64,000 nucleotides of DNA from Sepioteuthis lessoniana (lineage: Eukaryota; Mollusca; Cephalopoda; Myopsida; Loliginidae), in assembly GCA_963585895.1 (NCBI GenBank), contig OY757912.1:85333609-85397608 (forward strand), given 5' to 3'. A program made the translations under genes and the position numbers. The notes below the pieces were generated by a model. That model searched no databases. It had not been told where the DNA came from and was given only the letters and a program-made list of their open reading frames with translations. This document shows, piece after piece, positions 1 to 9,537 of this stretch (position 1 is the stretch's first letter; each line of letters begins with the position of its first letter).

Positions 1-273
1 GAGAGAGAGAGAGTGTGTGTGTGTGTTTATGTATGTGTGTGTGCGCATAAATGAAAGAGGGTGAAAGAATGTGCATATAACTGAAAATGTATGTGTATAT
101 AATCGAGAAATTGCGTGTATGAGAGAGAGAGAGAGAGAGAGAGAGAGTATGTGTATGTGTGTGTAAATGAGGATGAAACAAATTATGTGTAAAAGAGAAA
201 GAGTGTCTGTACATAATTGTGAAAGTGTGCGTATGGGAGATAGATAGATAGACAGAGAGAGAGAGAGACAGAG

Positions 274-306
<33 letters not shown>

Positions 307-311
307 GAGAC

Positions 312-342
<31 letters not shown>

Positions 343-525
343 CTGACAGACAGACATACTGACAGAGAGAGAGAGAGAGAGAGAGAGACACACAGACAGA
401 CAGACTGACAGACATACTGACAGAGAGAGAGAGAGAGAGAGACAGAAAGAGAGAGAATAGGAATTGCATGTGCTTACAGGAGAGAAAGAGAGTGTATTGA
501 ATGAAAGAGATAGAGAAAGAAAGTA
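1..525. repeat. (GA)n/(GACA)n-rich microsatellite block
   Basis: Nearly pure GA dinucleotide runs alternate with GACA and GACTGACAGACATACTGACA motifs and short TG runs. The GACAGACAGACTGACAGACA segment occurs twice, near 330 and near 395, so the block grew by local duplication as well as slippage. Confidence 0.9.
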
Positions 526-950
526 CGTTTTGTTTTTGTTTTTGTTTTATGTTTTTAAATGAGATAGAAAGAGCGTGTCTATGAGGATGAGTGGGAAAGT
601 ATGTTGATAGGGTAGAGAGAGAATGATTAGGAAGGAAATTTTGTGTAAACGCGGGAAAAGCGAGAGGGAGGTGGGTATGTCCGTCATTGAAGAAAAAGGA
701 TGGGGAATGAAGGGGCTGAGCTGAGACAAGATGGAAGATTGTTAATGTCTATGGCGCCAAATTGTTAACTCTTGAGATTTTTATCGTGATGTTGCATTAC
801 CAAAGTTCTCTTGGAGCAATGAGATCATTTCTAGTGGATTCACCAGGTCGGCATGAGACTGTACGCAACCGAAGTGTGTTCAAAAAGTATCGAGACTGAA
901 ACGGTATTTACTGAGAGAGAGAAATGAACAATGAATAAAAAGTTAATTTT
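526..950. other. Unassigned, no gene seen
   Basis: Moderately complex AT-rich sequence with no coding signal. A phrase at about 880-905 (AAAGTATCGAGACTGAAA) recurs in similar form near 2391. This hints at a small repeat end, but no element could be delimited. Confidence 0.5.
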
Positions 951-1302
951 CAGTGCAGTCGGATGAAGCTGTAGAATACACCGACTGCATCTCTGCAGGG
1001 GTGGGGTGTAAATCTCTCCCCCGCAACGAATGTCCTGTATATGACACTAAATAATCTGATGGTGAGGCTTCAGTTCTGGAGCTTTGGGGAATTTAGAGTA
1101 TTTTTCAATGCCATTACTGTCAGGTCCACTGTTTAGGGGTGGGAATATATTTTAGGATCCTCTCTATGGGTAAAATAAAACTGTTTAACTATATAACTGT
1201 GCGGAAACAAATGACTTTTAAAATGAACTGTTAATGTTTCATATGATTACAGGAAACCAGTTAACTGCGAGTAAATAAATGATTAATATTAAAAAGACTT
1301 AT
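951..1302 (+). repeat. Rep-A head, interrupted by SINE-2
   Basis: Starts with the Rep-A head (GCAGTCGG...CACCGACTGC), continues through the conserved CTGGAGCTTTGGGGAAT block and the CTATGGG(T)AAA phrase, then enters the internal AAACAAATGA...TTAATATTAAA unit. The copy is cut at 1302 by SINE-2 and resumes at 1591. Confidence 0.8.
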
Positions 1303-1590
1303 CATATTTACCCAACCCCTCCGCTCGAACAGGATATGACACAAGGTCAATTTTTTTAAGCGGAGTTTAACAGGTTTGAATTCAAAGTTTTTCTTCTCCT
1401 AGACTAGTTGCCTCACCAAGGTTGAAAAACCTAGTCTGCCCTACTATTTACCCATAGCTGGAGGGGGAATAATTGGATTCATACCTTTCCCAAGGGTATT
1501 AGTGCTATGTGAAATGCAATCAGTCCAGGATTTGAACTCGTGTCGCCGTGTCCAATTCCTGCGATGATAACCATTACACCACGGGCATTA
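1303..1590 (-). mobile_element. SINE-2 with 18-bp target duplication
   Basis: Reads on the minus strand. The tRNA-like head, with an A box in GGTGTAATGGTTATC and a B box in GAGTTCAAATCC, lies at the right end; the tail GAGGGGTTGGGTAAATA lies at the left. It is flanked by AATATTAAAAAGACTTAT (1285-1302) and the same 18 bases with one mismatch (1591-1608). That is a clear target-site duplication and shows insertion into Rep-A. Confidence 0.9.
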
Positions 1591-1608
1591 AATATTAAAT
1601 AGACTTAT

Positions 1609-1870
1609 TGGCTAAATTGGAATACTTGAAACCATTTAATTGTATATAAAATTGAATTATCGGTATTAAGTAGCAATACTTGAAACGATTTAATTGTATA
1701 TAAAATTGAATTATCGGTATTAAGTAGCAATACTTGAAACGATTTAATTGTATATAAAATTGAATTATCGGTATTAAGTAGCAATACTTGAAACCATTTA
1801 ATTGTATATAAAATTGAATTATCGGTATTAAGTAGCAATACTTGGAACCATTTAATTGTATATAAATGAA
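1609..1870 (+). repeat. 54-bp tandem subrepeat in Rep-A
   Basis: Four to five copies of a 54-bp unit, TAGCAATACTTGAAACGATT followed by TAATTGTATATAAAATTGAA and TTATCGGTATTAAG. The phase was measured as 1671 to 1725. The unit is the normal Rep-A middle segment, amplified in place. The encoded open frame on the minus strand is a by-product. Confidence 0.9.
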
Positions 1871-1875
1871 TTTAT

Positions 1876-2092
1876 TGTACTGGCTGGAATGTAGCTTTGA
1901 AGTAATCGAGTTCGAACTTCAGTCACGCTATTACGTTCACTTTCAGGACAATATACTTTTGAAAGAAATGAACCCCTTTATCTCACCAGTAATGGGTTAA
2001 ATAATATCATTACTGTTTTTCTACAAGGGTGGCTTTGGCATTAAATAACCCACGAAGATTGATATGCAATTAACCAAAGAAACCAAACTAGA
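1876..2092 (+). mobile_element. SINE-1, 5'-degraded
   Basis: B box GAGTTCGAACTTC is followed by the SINE-1 body (CTATTACGTTCACTTTC, then ATGGGTTAAATA) and the tail GGCTTTGGCATTAAATAACC, ending in AAAGAAACCAAAC. The A-box side has diverged. Confidence 0.85.
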
Positions 2093-2418
2093 CAAAGTAC
2101 GAGGTATTTTTAAAAGATGATTTCTTCAAATAGTCCTTTTGGCATTCAACACATTTATTCCGGAGAGTTTCTCATTGGTCGAAGCACCACTGAAGCTTTT
2201 TTATTGATATTGTATAGAAAGTTGCACTGTCGTATTTCTTTTAACGAGAGCCTTGTCCTCAAATCCTGAAATAAATGTTCAATTTCGGAAACAAGAAAAG
2301 CTCGTACGTTTGGAACTAGGCCATGTGAGAATGAAGATTGGTGTAATTGTAAAATCCAGGGTTTTGCTAAAACTAATAATAATAAAAAAAAAAAGTATCG
2401 AGAATGAAAGTCGTGTAT

Positions 2419-2692
2419 GTATTTATTCAATCCTTCCGCCATGAGCAGGATGCGACACATGGTCAATTTTTAAACGGAGTACTACTGGTTTGAATTTAGC
2501 ATTTTCCTTCTCAAAGACTGGTTGTCATAACGAATTTAAAGAGCCCAGTCTTCTTTACTACTTCCCCTTACCTAATGTGAGTGTATAGTTGGATTCATGC
2601 CTTTCGCAAGAGCATCTGCGCGAAGTGAAAAAGCAAATGATCTCGTCTTGGAATCGAACTCGGACTGACGGATTTTATTTTTTACGAGCGCC
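2419..2692 (-). mobile_element. SINE-2, diverged
   Basis: Minus-strand SINE-2. The tail complement (CCTTCCGCCATGAGCAGGAT, then GGTCAATTTTTAAACGGAGT) is at the left; a weak head (GAATCGAACTCG, B-box complement) is at the right. It is clearly older than the copy at 1303. Confidence 0.75.
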
Positions 2693-3285
2693 TCCTAAAA
2701 ATGAAAGCAGGAATTAAAGACGAGCAGGTGATCCTAATTATAAAGGCAATAACAATTAGTGTAATAATTATCTATTCATTATTCATTATCTGCATAAACC
2801 CGTAAGGATTCCTCGCCTATACAATTATTACAATAAATAGTTGATTTCAGTAATGTCGAGAGAGAAGTGGTAAACAAAGACGTCTTAATGAGTTCAAATG
2901 AATTTTACAGGCTTTTGAAATTCAATACTTAACATTGTTAAGTTTCAAACTGTTTTCTCTATACTGTCACATGACAAACATTAGAAGAGGAAAAAGACAG
3001 GAAATACGAGAAAGTGATTGATTTTAACTGCATTTTAACCCAGCCAGGGTTATTCTACGCCTAGCGGTTAAAGAATCGTGTTCATATTTACATTTTTTTA
3101 CACACAAGGTCCAATCAAATACAGGGTGGAAAGAATAAATTAGCGCAGTATTATAAATAACTAAGTTAAAAGAAAAAAAAAAGAAACCGAAGGAAAAAAA
3201 AAACACGAAATGGAAGTACATATGTATTATGAACTCTAGTAGAGCTATCTCATTCCTTTTCGTAATAATACCACTCCGAAAATCG
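2693..3285. other. Unassigned, no gene seen
   Basis: AT-rich single-copy-looking sequence with short A runs. No open frame with coding character, no tRNA-like boxes and no recognisable repeat. Confidence 0.5.
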
Positions 3286-3289
3286 GTAA

Positions 3290-3405
3290 CGCTTCATTTC
3301 CCTATCTCTGGGTTAAGTAGTACCACGACTGTTCTTCTACAAGGATTTCTTTGGCATTAAATAACCCTCAAAGGTTAATATGCCATTAGAAACTAAGAAA
3401 GAGAA
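3290..3405 (+). mobile_element. SINE-1 3' half
   Basis: Contains the SINE-1 body end (GGGTTAAGTAGTACCACGAC, TGTTCTTCTAC) and the tail TTTGGCATTAAATAACCC...AATATGCCATTAGAAAC. The tRNA-like half is absent. Confidence 0.75.
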
Positions 3406-3427
3406 GTAGAAGGAATCTTTCGCCCTC

Positions 3428-3645
3428 TTAGAATACGCTGACTGTATTCCTTGCTAAAAAAGGAGTGTCCTTGGTATGACGCTAAATTGCATTTGATGGT
3501 GAAGGGCCATTATCTGGGGAGAGTGAATTTATCTTTTATTGCAATTACTTCCAGGTTCATGCTGAGCCCAAAAGTGATAGTACCTGTTTGTGTCCGATCT
3601 TTAGATAAAATTAATCTGTTTAAAATAATTTGTATTCAGTAGGAA
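3428..3645 (+). repeat. Rep-A head fragment
   Basis: Matches the Rep-A head from ATACGCTGACTG through TATGACGCTAAATTGCATTT to the GATAGTACCTGTT phrase and the AATTTGTATTCAGTAGG unit. No tail follows. Confidence 0.7.
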
Positions 3646-3719
3646 TAATTGATGCCATAAAGCTGTAAATTATTTGCATTATGAACATTTACTTAAAGCT
3701 AAAATTGTTTCCCAAAATT

Positions 3720-3950
3720 TGGTTTGGTTTCTTTGTTTAATGGCATATCAACCTTCATAGGTTATTTAGTACCAAAGCCATCCTCCTAAATAAACAGTAG
3801 TGGTACGATTAGCTGGGAGGAAAAGGCGGTTTATACCTTTCCCAAGGGTACTTGTCCGAAAGTGAACGTAATAGCGCGACAGGAGTTCGAACTTACTATC
3901 TATGATTTCGCTGTCCTGCGTTTTAATCATTACATCTCAAGGTCACCCCT
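3720..3950 (-). mobile_element. SINE-1
   Basis: Minus-strand copy. The (AAACC)-type tail complement GGTTTGGTTTCTTTGTTTAA is at the left, then the tail and body, then the B-box complement GGAGTTCGAACT and the A-box side TTTTAATCATTACATC at the right. Confidence 0.85.
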
Positions 3951-3967
3951 GGTTCCCTAGGATTATT

Positions 3968-4032
3968 ATTAGGTTGGTTTTATGGTATTCAACCCTTATA
4001 AGTTATTTAATGACAAAACCTGTTCATACATT

Positions 4033-4091
<59 letters not shown>

Positions 4092-4647
4092 ACACACACA
4101 CACACACATATGTATATATATATATATCAAATATATATTATTTGTAAGCGAATTGTTTGTAGGTAACATTTTAAATAAGCTATAGCTCATTTGTTAATGC
4201 ACAAATGGTTTCAAGTATTGTTATCTAACACTAACAGTTCAATTTAACATCAGATATTTGTTTGCTCAGAGCTAAATGGTTAAACAGTTCTATTTGACCC
4301 ATAGATGAGACTTCAACGGGTACTACCAATCCAGGTCAGAGTGGACCTTAGAAGCAATGGTATTTAAGGGGCACTCTACACTCCTCAGAACTTCAGGACG
4401 GGAGCCTCATCATCAGATGAAGTTTAGTGTAATATCCAGAACACTAGTTCCATTTGAGCCACATATGGGACCCCAACAGGTACTACCACTCCGAGTAAGT
4501 TGGTTTGGGAGTAATGGCAATGAAGGAGTACTCCATATTCCTCAAATCTCCAGGACTGGAGCTTCATCATCAGATGGATTTGTGTCATATCCCGGACACT
4601 CATTGGAGAAGTCTTACCTCTTTGCAGAGATGCAGCCGACTTGGCTG
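3968..4647 (-). repeat. Rep-A, near complete, with (CA)n/(TA)n inside
   Basis: Minus-strand tail (GGTTGGTTTTATGGTATTCA) is followed by (CA)n at about 4033-4107 and (TA)n, then the ATTTGTAAGCGAATTGTTTG segment. The middle unit follows, then two successive head-type segments ending at GCAGCCGACTTGGCTGG. The head is duplicated in tandem (4290-4450 and 4451-4647). Confidence 0.85.
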
Positions 4648-4649
4648 GA

Positions 4650-4935
4650 TTATAATTAGTAACTCGAAACCATTTAACTGTATGCAAGCTTTTGAATATT
4701 ATTAGATAGAAATAATTACTTGAATTTATATCACTTCGTATAAAGTAGAAATACGTTAAGCCATACAACTATGTGTAAATTATTCGTATTAAGTAGGAAT
4801 ACTTGAAACCATATAACAGCATGCAAAATTCTTTCTTTCTTTCTTTCTTTCTATTTGTGTAACTAATGCTTTTTTTTATAAGAATGACATCGGCATTGAA
4901 TAACGCACGAAGGTTGCAAATAAACCAAGCCATTT
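4650..4935 (+). repeat. Rep-A middle units, (TTTC)n and SINE-1 tail
   Basis: Repeats of the Rep-A middle phrase (AATACTTGAAACCATATAAC) lead into (TTTC)n at 4828-4851. A SINE-1-type tail follows (GACATCGGCATTGAATAACG, CACGAAGGTTG). The junctions are blurred. Confidence 0.6.
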
Positions 4936-4936
4936 A

Positions 4937-4937
<1 letters not shown>

Positions 4938-4976
<39 letters not shown>

Positions 4977-4992
4977 AGTGTGTGTGTGTTCT
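4938..4992. repeat. (TG)n microsatellite
   Basis: About 18 uninterrupted TG units, then imperfect TGTG. Confidence 0.95.
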
Positions 4993-5070
4993 TGTGTGTA
5001 TATGCATGTATAGAAATATGTGTGTAAATACTTTATTTAGTCCAAAAAGGAATTGCTAGGCAAGTGCTTT

Positions 5071-5097
5071 GAGAGAGAGAGAGAGAGAGAGAAGACC

Positions 5098-5130
<33 letters not shown>

Positions 5131-5155
5131 GAGAGAAGAATAAGAAGAATAAGAA

Positions 5156-5186
<31 letters not shown>

Positions 5187-5215
5187 AAGAAGAAGAAGAA
5201 GAAGAAGAAGAATTA
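5071..5215. repeat. (GA)n, (GACA)n and (AGA)n tract
   Basis: Purine-rich compound microsatellite: GA run, five GACA units, then about 18 AGA trinucleotides to 5211. Its Ser/Leu- and Arg-rich open frames are artefacts. Confidence 0.95.
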
Positions 5216-5690
5216 CGATAAGAACAACAAAAAGAGATTCTTGAAATATTGTCAAATTGCAGGTTGATTTTTCGAAATCTTGGCTCGTTGCCGTACACCA
5301 TTTCTTTCCAACCCATTCTTAATGGTTACTCATCAGAGGCACCGACCAGCAATTCTTCATGTTGAACCAAGTCGCACAGATCTTTTTTTTTTTTCCTCTA
5401 ATAAAAGCCAGATGGATTACTGTACCTGCCATTATTTCTCCTTCCTACCTTTCTCCGCCATTATTATCAAGCCTTTTGAAGCGGAGGGAACAATCATTAT
5501 CTACTCAGGTAACGGGTGGTAGCTGATAGAACCAGGGGTTACAGGGAGGAATATAGGCAACGATGTGGGTAGAGGGAGGACGGATAAAGGTAGCCAAATA
5601 GAAAGGTAGATTTCTGGTAGTTATTTATTTTGTGTTCTAATAACATGATAGGTCATTGCTCCGTTGAGATCAGCGATAATTTTTACACCC
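5216..5690. other. Unassigned, no gene seen
   Basis: Mixed-composition sequence with a short poly(T) run at 5383 and a GGAGGAATATAGG/GGGAGGACGG stretch near 5540-5590. No family match and no coding signal. Confidence 0.5.
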
Positions 5691-5942
5691 TCTCCCCGTA
5701 AATTAGTCGGGCTGTCTCTGTCTGTCTGTCTATCTGTCAGTCGTTTGATTTTTATGTTTTTGTTACTTCCCCCTTCTTTCTCTGGTTCATTTTCTATTTC
5801 TTTATTTACTTCTTTGTGTGATTTTAACTCTCATCTTACTCTTTCTTCCATCTCTCTCTTTCTTTTTTTTCCGTTTGATTTTTATATTTTTCATTATGGG
5901 GTCCCTTTCTCCTTTCGTATGTTTTGTTTCTCTCTTTATGCA
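5691..5942. repeat. CT-rich low-complexity tract
   Basis: TCTGTCTGTCTGTCTATCTG and repeated CTTTCTTC-type pyrimidine runs. Short frames rich in Ser, Phe and Leu reflect composition only. Confidence 0.8.
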
Positions 5943-6182
5943 GTGGAGTCCTAATGACGTAAACGCTAAATTGCTGAACTTTGGGCTCGAAGTAAACGAG
6001 TTCAAACCTCATTGGCGCCTTTGTGTTCACTTTCGGACTAATATCCATAGGAAGATATTAATCCACCCCTTATCTCCCCTACAATGGGTTAAATAGTATC
6101 ACAGTTGTTCTTCTAAAAGAGTGGCTCTGCCATTAAATACTCCACGAAGTTTGCTATGCCATTCAACAAAGAAACGAAATTT
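5943..6182 (+). mobile_element. SINE-1, nearly complete
   Basis: Head GAGTCCTAATGACGTAAACG (diverged A box), B box CGAGTTCAAACCTC, body GTGTTCACTTTCGGACTAAT, and tail CTGCCATTAAATACTCCACG to CAACAAAGAAACGAAA. Confidence 0.85.
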
Positions 6183-6262
6183 CTTTCTGTTATATTTTTA
6201 CCCTCTATATTTCTCTATCTCTCACACAACTTTTTCTTTTTCTGTCTCCGGCTGTTTAACTG

Positions 6263-6313
<51 letters not shown>

Positions 6314-6600
6314 TTCTTTTTCTCTGGCGTTTGATTTTAAAAAAATTCATCACTGTTTCTTCCTCTGGTCCCATTTTCTATTTCTTTCTTTACTTTTTTC
6401 TCTTGTGTTTTTCCTCATTAATCTCCTCCTTCTCCTCGTTGCCGTCGTTGTCGTCCCCTCCGACTCATCATCAATCCCCTCTCTGGCATTCTCTTTCTCT
6501 TTCTATGTCTGGGTTTTTTAGCTTTTATATTTTTCGTAATTGCACCCTTCTCCCTCTTGTTCTAATTCTACCTCTCTTTTTTTACAACAGTTTTTTCCAG
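6183..6600. repeat. CT-rich tract with (CT)n
   Basis: A pure CT run at about 6262-6308 lies inside 400 bp of pyrimidine-rich sequence. It supplies the N-terminal half of a long but artefactual plus-strand open frame. Confidence 0.85.
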
Positions 6601-7032
6601 TCAATAATAACAAGAGTGTGCTTGGAATATGTGAATTCTAGACAAATATCAGTTGAAAGTGAAAACTATGGATGCTCATTGGTGATAATAGAAAAGAACT
6701 GTCAAGTATGGAAACCATCTGAAGGGAACATCGAATCACACTCTAATTCAACGCTGGTGATAACTCAACGGATCAGTATAGCAGACACAACATTTGATGG
6801 AATTTCATGGCAATCAACCAAGAAAGGTATTGATAACCAGAGCCAGGAAACATTGTCGTTGGATCATGGAAGACGTGGTCAGACAAGACATCTTTCCCGC
6901 TCTTTAGTTTTCTGCTTAAAAAGAAGACCACGTGTAAGGATATTGATCTCGAATATCAGAGCGTTGTTGGATTATCTGAAACTTTCTTTTGCAATTAATA
7001 GGACCCAACCTCCGAAAACAAAAGTGGTCGAT
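6601..7032 (+). other. Open stretch of unknown origin
   Basis: Ordinary-complexity sequence, uninterrupted by stop codons in the plus frame that runs on into a LINE-R tail. The translation has no recognised domain, signal peptide or membrane segment. It has no introns or clear start of its own, because the frame enters from the CT tract. It could be an undescribed repeat, a retroelement transduction or a chance open frame. Confidence 0.35.
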
Positions 7033-7175
7033 GTAGGAAGAATCGATACTATCCATAGCACAGCACTGTCAAAATTAGCTAGAACACTGTGAAGAAACCT
7101 GGTGACCTGAGGAGACTTGCTGTCACCAAGACTTCAAACCACCTGGTGAAAAATTCCCCAGGAGTGAAAAAAAAA
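7033..7175 (+). mobile_element. LINE-R 3' end
   Basis: The reading frame ends GRIDTIHSTALSKLARTL, the LINE-R C-terminal motif (family form G-RVETIQTTALLRTARIL). It is followed by the LINE-R 3' untranslated phrases GGAGACTTGCTGTCAC and CCACCTGGTGAAAAATTCCC and an A run. Confidence 0.7.
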
Positions 7176-7435
7176 AAAAATCCAAGGAGAAACCATCGGT
7201 TAACGCTGGTGTGAAAAACTCTCATAATGGTCAACAAAAAAAAGAGAACCTACCAAATTGTGGACTTTGCCGTCTCGGGGACCACAGGGTAAAACAAAGA
7301 AAGAACAAACGAAATAAGTACGTAGACCTTACTAGAAAACTGAAAAAAAACCTATGGAAAATGAAAACGATACCAATTATTATTGGTGTACTCTGTACAG
7401 TCACCAAAGGACTGACTGGATGGGAAAGGTGATTG
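7176..7435 (+). mobile_element. LINE-R C-terminal fragment
   Basis: Encodes a relic of the segment downstream of the endonuclease: DHRVKQRKNKRNKYVDLTRK, then LWKMKTIPIIIGVLCTVTKG. It is 5'-truncated and lies directly after another LINE-R 3' end. Confidence 0.75.
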
Positions 7436-7719
7436 TGTAAGAGATAGATATAAAGGAAACTTGCTTTCTTGCAGATTTTGGCGTTCCGGAGGACTAGATA
7501 GTGAAAATAATAGAAAACAAACAGAGAGAAAAATATTTTGACCTTTGCTTGATAACTGAAAAAAACTGTGGAACATGAGGGTCAAAGTAATACCAATTGT
7601 GGTTGGTACAGTCGCAACAGTCCCCAGGAACTTGCAGAAGAGACTGGAGGAACTGGAAATCAGTAGGAGATTCGAAACCATCCAGACTACAGAGTTGCTG
7701 AGATTGGTAAGAATATTTA
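7436..7719 (+). mobile_element. LINE-R C-terminal fragment, split by Mar-1
   Basis: A second, independent copy of the same protein segment: LWNMRVKVIPIVVGTVATVP, then LEELEISRRFETIQTTELLR, with frameshifts upstream. It stops at 7719 where Mar-1 is inserted and resumes at 8594. Confidence 0.8.
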
Positions 7720-8593
7720 CGAGGATCATTAAATAAGTTTCCAGACTTTTTCGTAATGGGCACTTTTATTAATAGTACACACATGAAACTCTAGTCCCCT
7801 TCGATGTAATATCCTCCGGCTGCAATGCACTTGTTGTACCGTTCCAATAACTTCTGGAAGGCCCCATGGAAGTCCTCTTGTATGAACGTGTCAATGGACC
7901 TTCGTCATAGCCTCTTTCATCTCCTTAATTGTCTCATAACGACAGCCTCTGAGCTTAGAGAATAACCAAAAGTCACAGAGAGCAAGGTCTGGACTATTGG
8001 GACGGTGATGAACTGTCTTGATGCCCATCTTGGTCAAATAGTCTGTGACAAGGATGGATGGAGTTGTGGACTGGTGCATTGCCCTGGCCTCTTCCGACGG
8101 AATCTCTTCCTGAACTCCCTTAAAACCTCAACATAATAACCCTAACCGTTTGGCCAACCAACTCTGGTGTATTGACTTCCTTACCCCTCCCACCCCTCTC
8201 ATCATCCCTCACAGACTCCCTGCCTTCCTTGAATCTCTTATGCCACTCAAAAACTCATGCTCGATTCATGCAAGATGGTGGAAAAGCAGTCTGAAGCATT
8301 CCATACGTTTCTGTGGTATTTTTTCCAAGTTTAAAACAGAATTTTATTGCATATCGATCGTCTAAAGTGTCCTCGCGTCCAGATTGCATTTTTGAAATTC
8401 ACCAGCTGTGACAATCAGGCTTTAGTTGGGTGTATTCCAATTCCTGCTGTACTGTTCAATCAAACCTGAAATCATCAAAAATTGGTCAATCATCTCATAA
8501 GATGTATAGCAATAACATACTGAATTCTCAAGAGTCTACGACAATTTTAAAAGCCGTACAAAAAAGTCAGGAAAACTTATTGAATACACCACG
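7720..8593 (-). mobile_element. Mar-1 mariner, deletion derivative, complete ends
   Basis: Terminal inverted repeats: left CGAGGATCATTAAATAAGTT; right, in complement, CGTGGTGTATTCAATAAGTT. The host dinucleotide TA is duplicated at 7718-7719 and 8594-8595. The element is 874 bp, whereas autonomous mariners are about 1.3 kb. An internal deletion removes the middle of the transposase, with the junction at about 8118-8150. It sits inside LINE-R. Confidence 0.9.
7850..8420 (-). pseudogene. Mar-1 transposase relic (DD34D)
   Basis: The C-terminal part is readable on the minus strand: VTDYLTKMGIKT, then SPDLALCDFWLFSKLRGCRY, which carries the third catalytic Asp (CDFW). The N-terminal part survives only as fragments (SGREDT, KFCFKLGKIPQK-like, HARIEHEF). 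The segment with the first catalytic Asp is deleted, and stops and frameshifts are present. It cannot encode an active enzyme. Confidence 0.8.
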
Positions 8594-8702
8594 TAGATAG
8601 GTTCTGGAGACCTGAGAAGACTTGCTGTTATTCAGACTCCAGTGAAAGACCACCAGTTAACGCTTGTGTGAAAAGCTTGCAAGGAGAGGTAATAATAATA
8701 CA
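8594..8702 (+). mobile_element. LINE-R 3' end, continuation
   Basis: Continues the copy broken at 7719: GTTCTGGAGACCTGAG, CCAGTGAAAGACCACCAGTT, AACGCTTGTGTGAAAAG, ending in (TAA)n. Removing Mar-1 restores collinearity with the other LINE-R tails. Confidence 0.8.
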
Positions 8703-9365
8703 ACCTGTTTGTTTATTTGGGTTTTATGGCATATGGTTATTTAATGCCAAATCCATATTTATACAAATGAACAGTTCTATTTCAAACAATTCAGTTTAGC
8801 ATTAGTACACAGCTTAATTGTCAAAACATTTCTACTTCAAGCTATCCAGTTTAGTCAAACAGTTATATTTCAAACAATTCAGTTTAGTATAAGTATAGTT
8901 TTTGTCTATACGCAGTCAAATATCAAAACAGTCCTATTTTAAACAGTTCAGTTTGCGTAAGAACTGTTTTAATGTCAAAAACAGTTCTTACGCAAACAAT
9001 TCAGTTTAGTATAAGTATAGTTTTTGTCTATACGCAGTCAAATATCAAAACAGTCCTATTTTAAACAGTTCAGTTTGCGTAAGAACTGTTTTAATGTCAA
9101 AAACAGTTCTTACGCAAACAATTCAGTTTAGTATAAGTAAGCATTTTAGTTATATTTGACCCATAGATAGGAACCTATCAAATGCTACCACTCCAGGCCA
9201 GAGTTGACCGGGGAGTAATGGCAATGAAGGTGTAGTCTGGATTCCCTAAAGCTCCAACATTAGATCGTTTAGTGTTATATCTAGGACACTCGTTGGGGGT
9301 GTCTTACCCCTATGAAGAGATGTAGTCGGTGTATTCTACAGCCCCAGCCGACTGGGCAAAATATA
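8703..9365 (-). repeat. Rep-A with duplicated 122-bp unit
   Basis: Tail GGTTTTATGGCATATGG at left; head (ACTCGTTGGGGGTGTCTTAC to CCCCAGCCGACTGG) at right. The middle is an array of the AACAATTCAGTTTAG...CAAAACAGTTCTATTTC unit. Confidence 0.85.
8871..9119. repeat. Perfect 122-bp tandem duplication containing a 20-bp-stem hairpin
   Basis: 8871-8992 is followed by an identical copy at 8993-9114. Each carries a perfect inverted repeat: GTTTGCGTAAGAACTGTTTT (8951-8970), 7-nt loop AATGTCA, and its exact complement (8978-8997). The second hairpin is at 9073-9119. Confidence 0.95.
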
Positions 9366-9458
9366 ACCTCTAAGTTCATTGGGTACCTGTTGTGGAAGCG
9401 TAAAAGAAGACCACCTGGTAAAACTACTTTGAAAAATTCCCAAGGAGTCCCTTCCCCG
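9366..9458 (+). mobile_element. Possible LINE-R 3' untranslated remnant
   Basis: AAGAAGACCACCTGGTAAAA and AAAAATTCCCAAGGAGT resemble the LINE-R 3' end at 7140-7165. Too short to be sure. Confidence 0.5.
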
Positions 9459-9491
9459 CTCTCTCTCTCTCTCTCTGTATCTCTCTCTCTG

Positions 9492-9535
<44 letters not shown>

Positions 9536-9537
9536 GC
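9459..9537. repeat. (CT)n microsatellite
   Basis: CT runs with two GTAT interruptions. Confidence 0.95.

Noticed and set aside
1609-1870. CRISPR-like array
   Set aside because: Direct 54-bp tandem units without unique spacers, in a eukaryotic repeat.
880-2420. Pair of AAAGTATCGAGA(C/A)TGAAA phrases as transposon ends
   Set aside because: Same orientation, different flanks and no target duplication; too short to support an element.
4033-4107. (CA)n as a separate locus feature
   Set aside because: It lies between the tail and body of a Rep-A copy, at the place where other copies carry (TA)n, so it is an expansion within Rep-A.
6121-6600. N-terminal half of a 323-codon plus frame
   Set aside because: It is CT microsatellite and a SINE-1 tail read through; only the 3' part is of interest.
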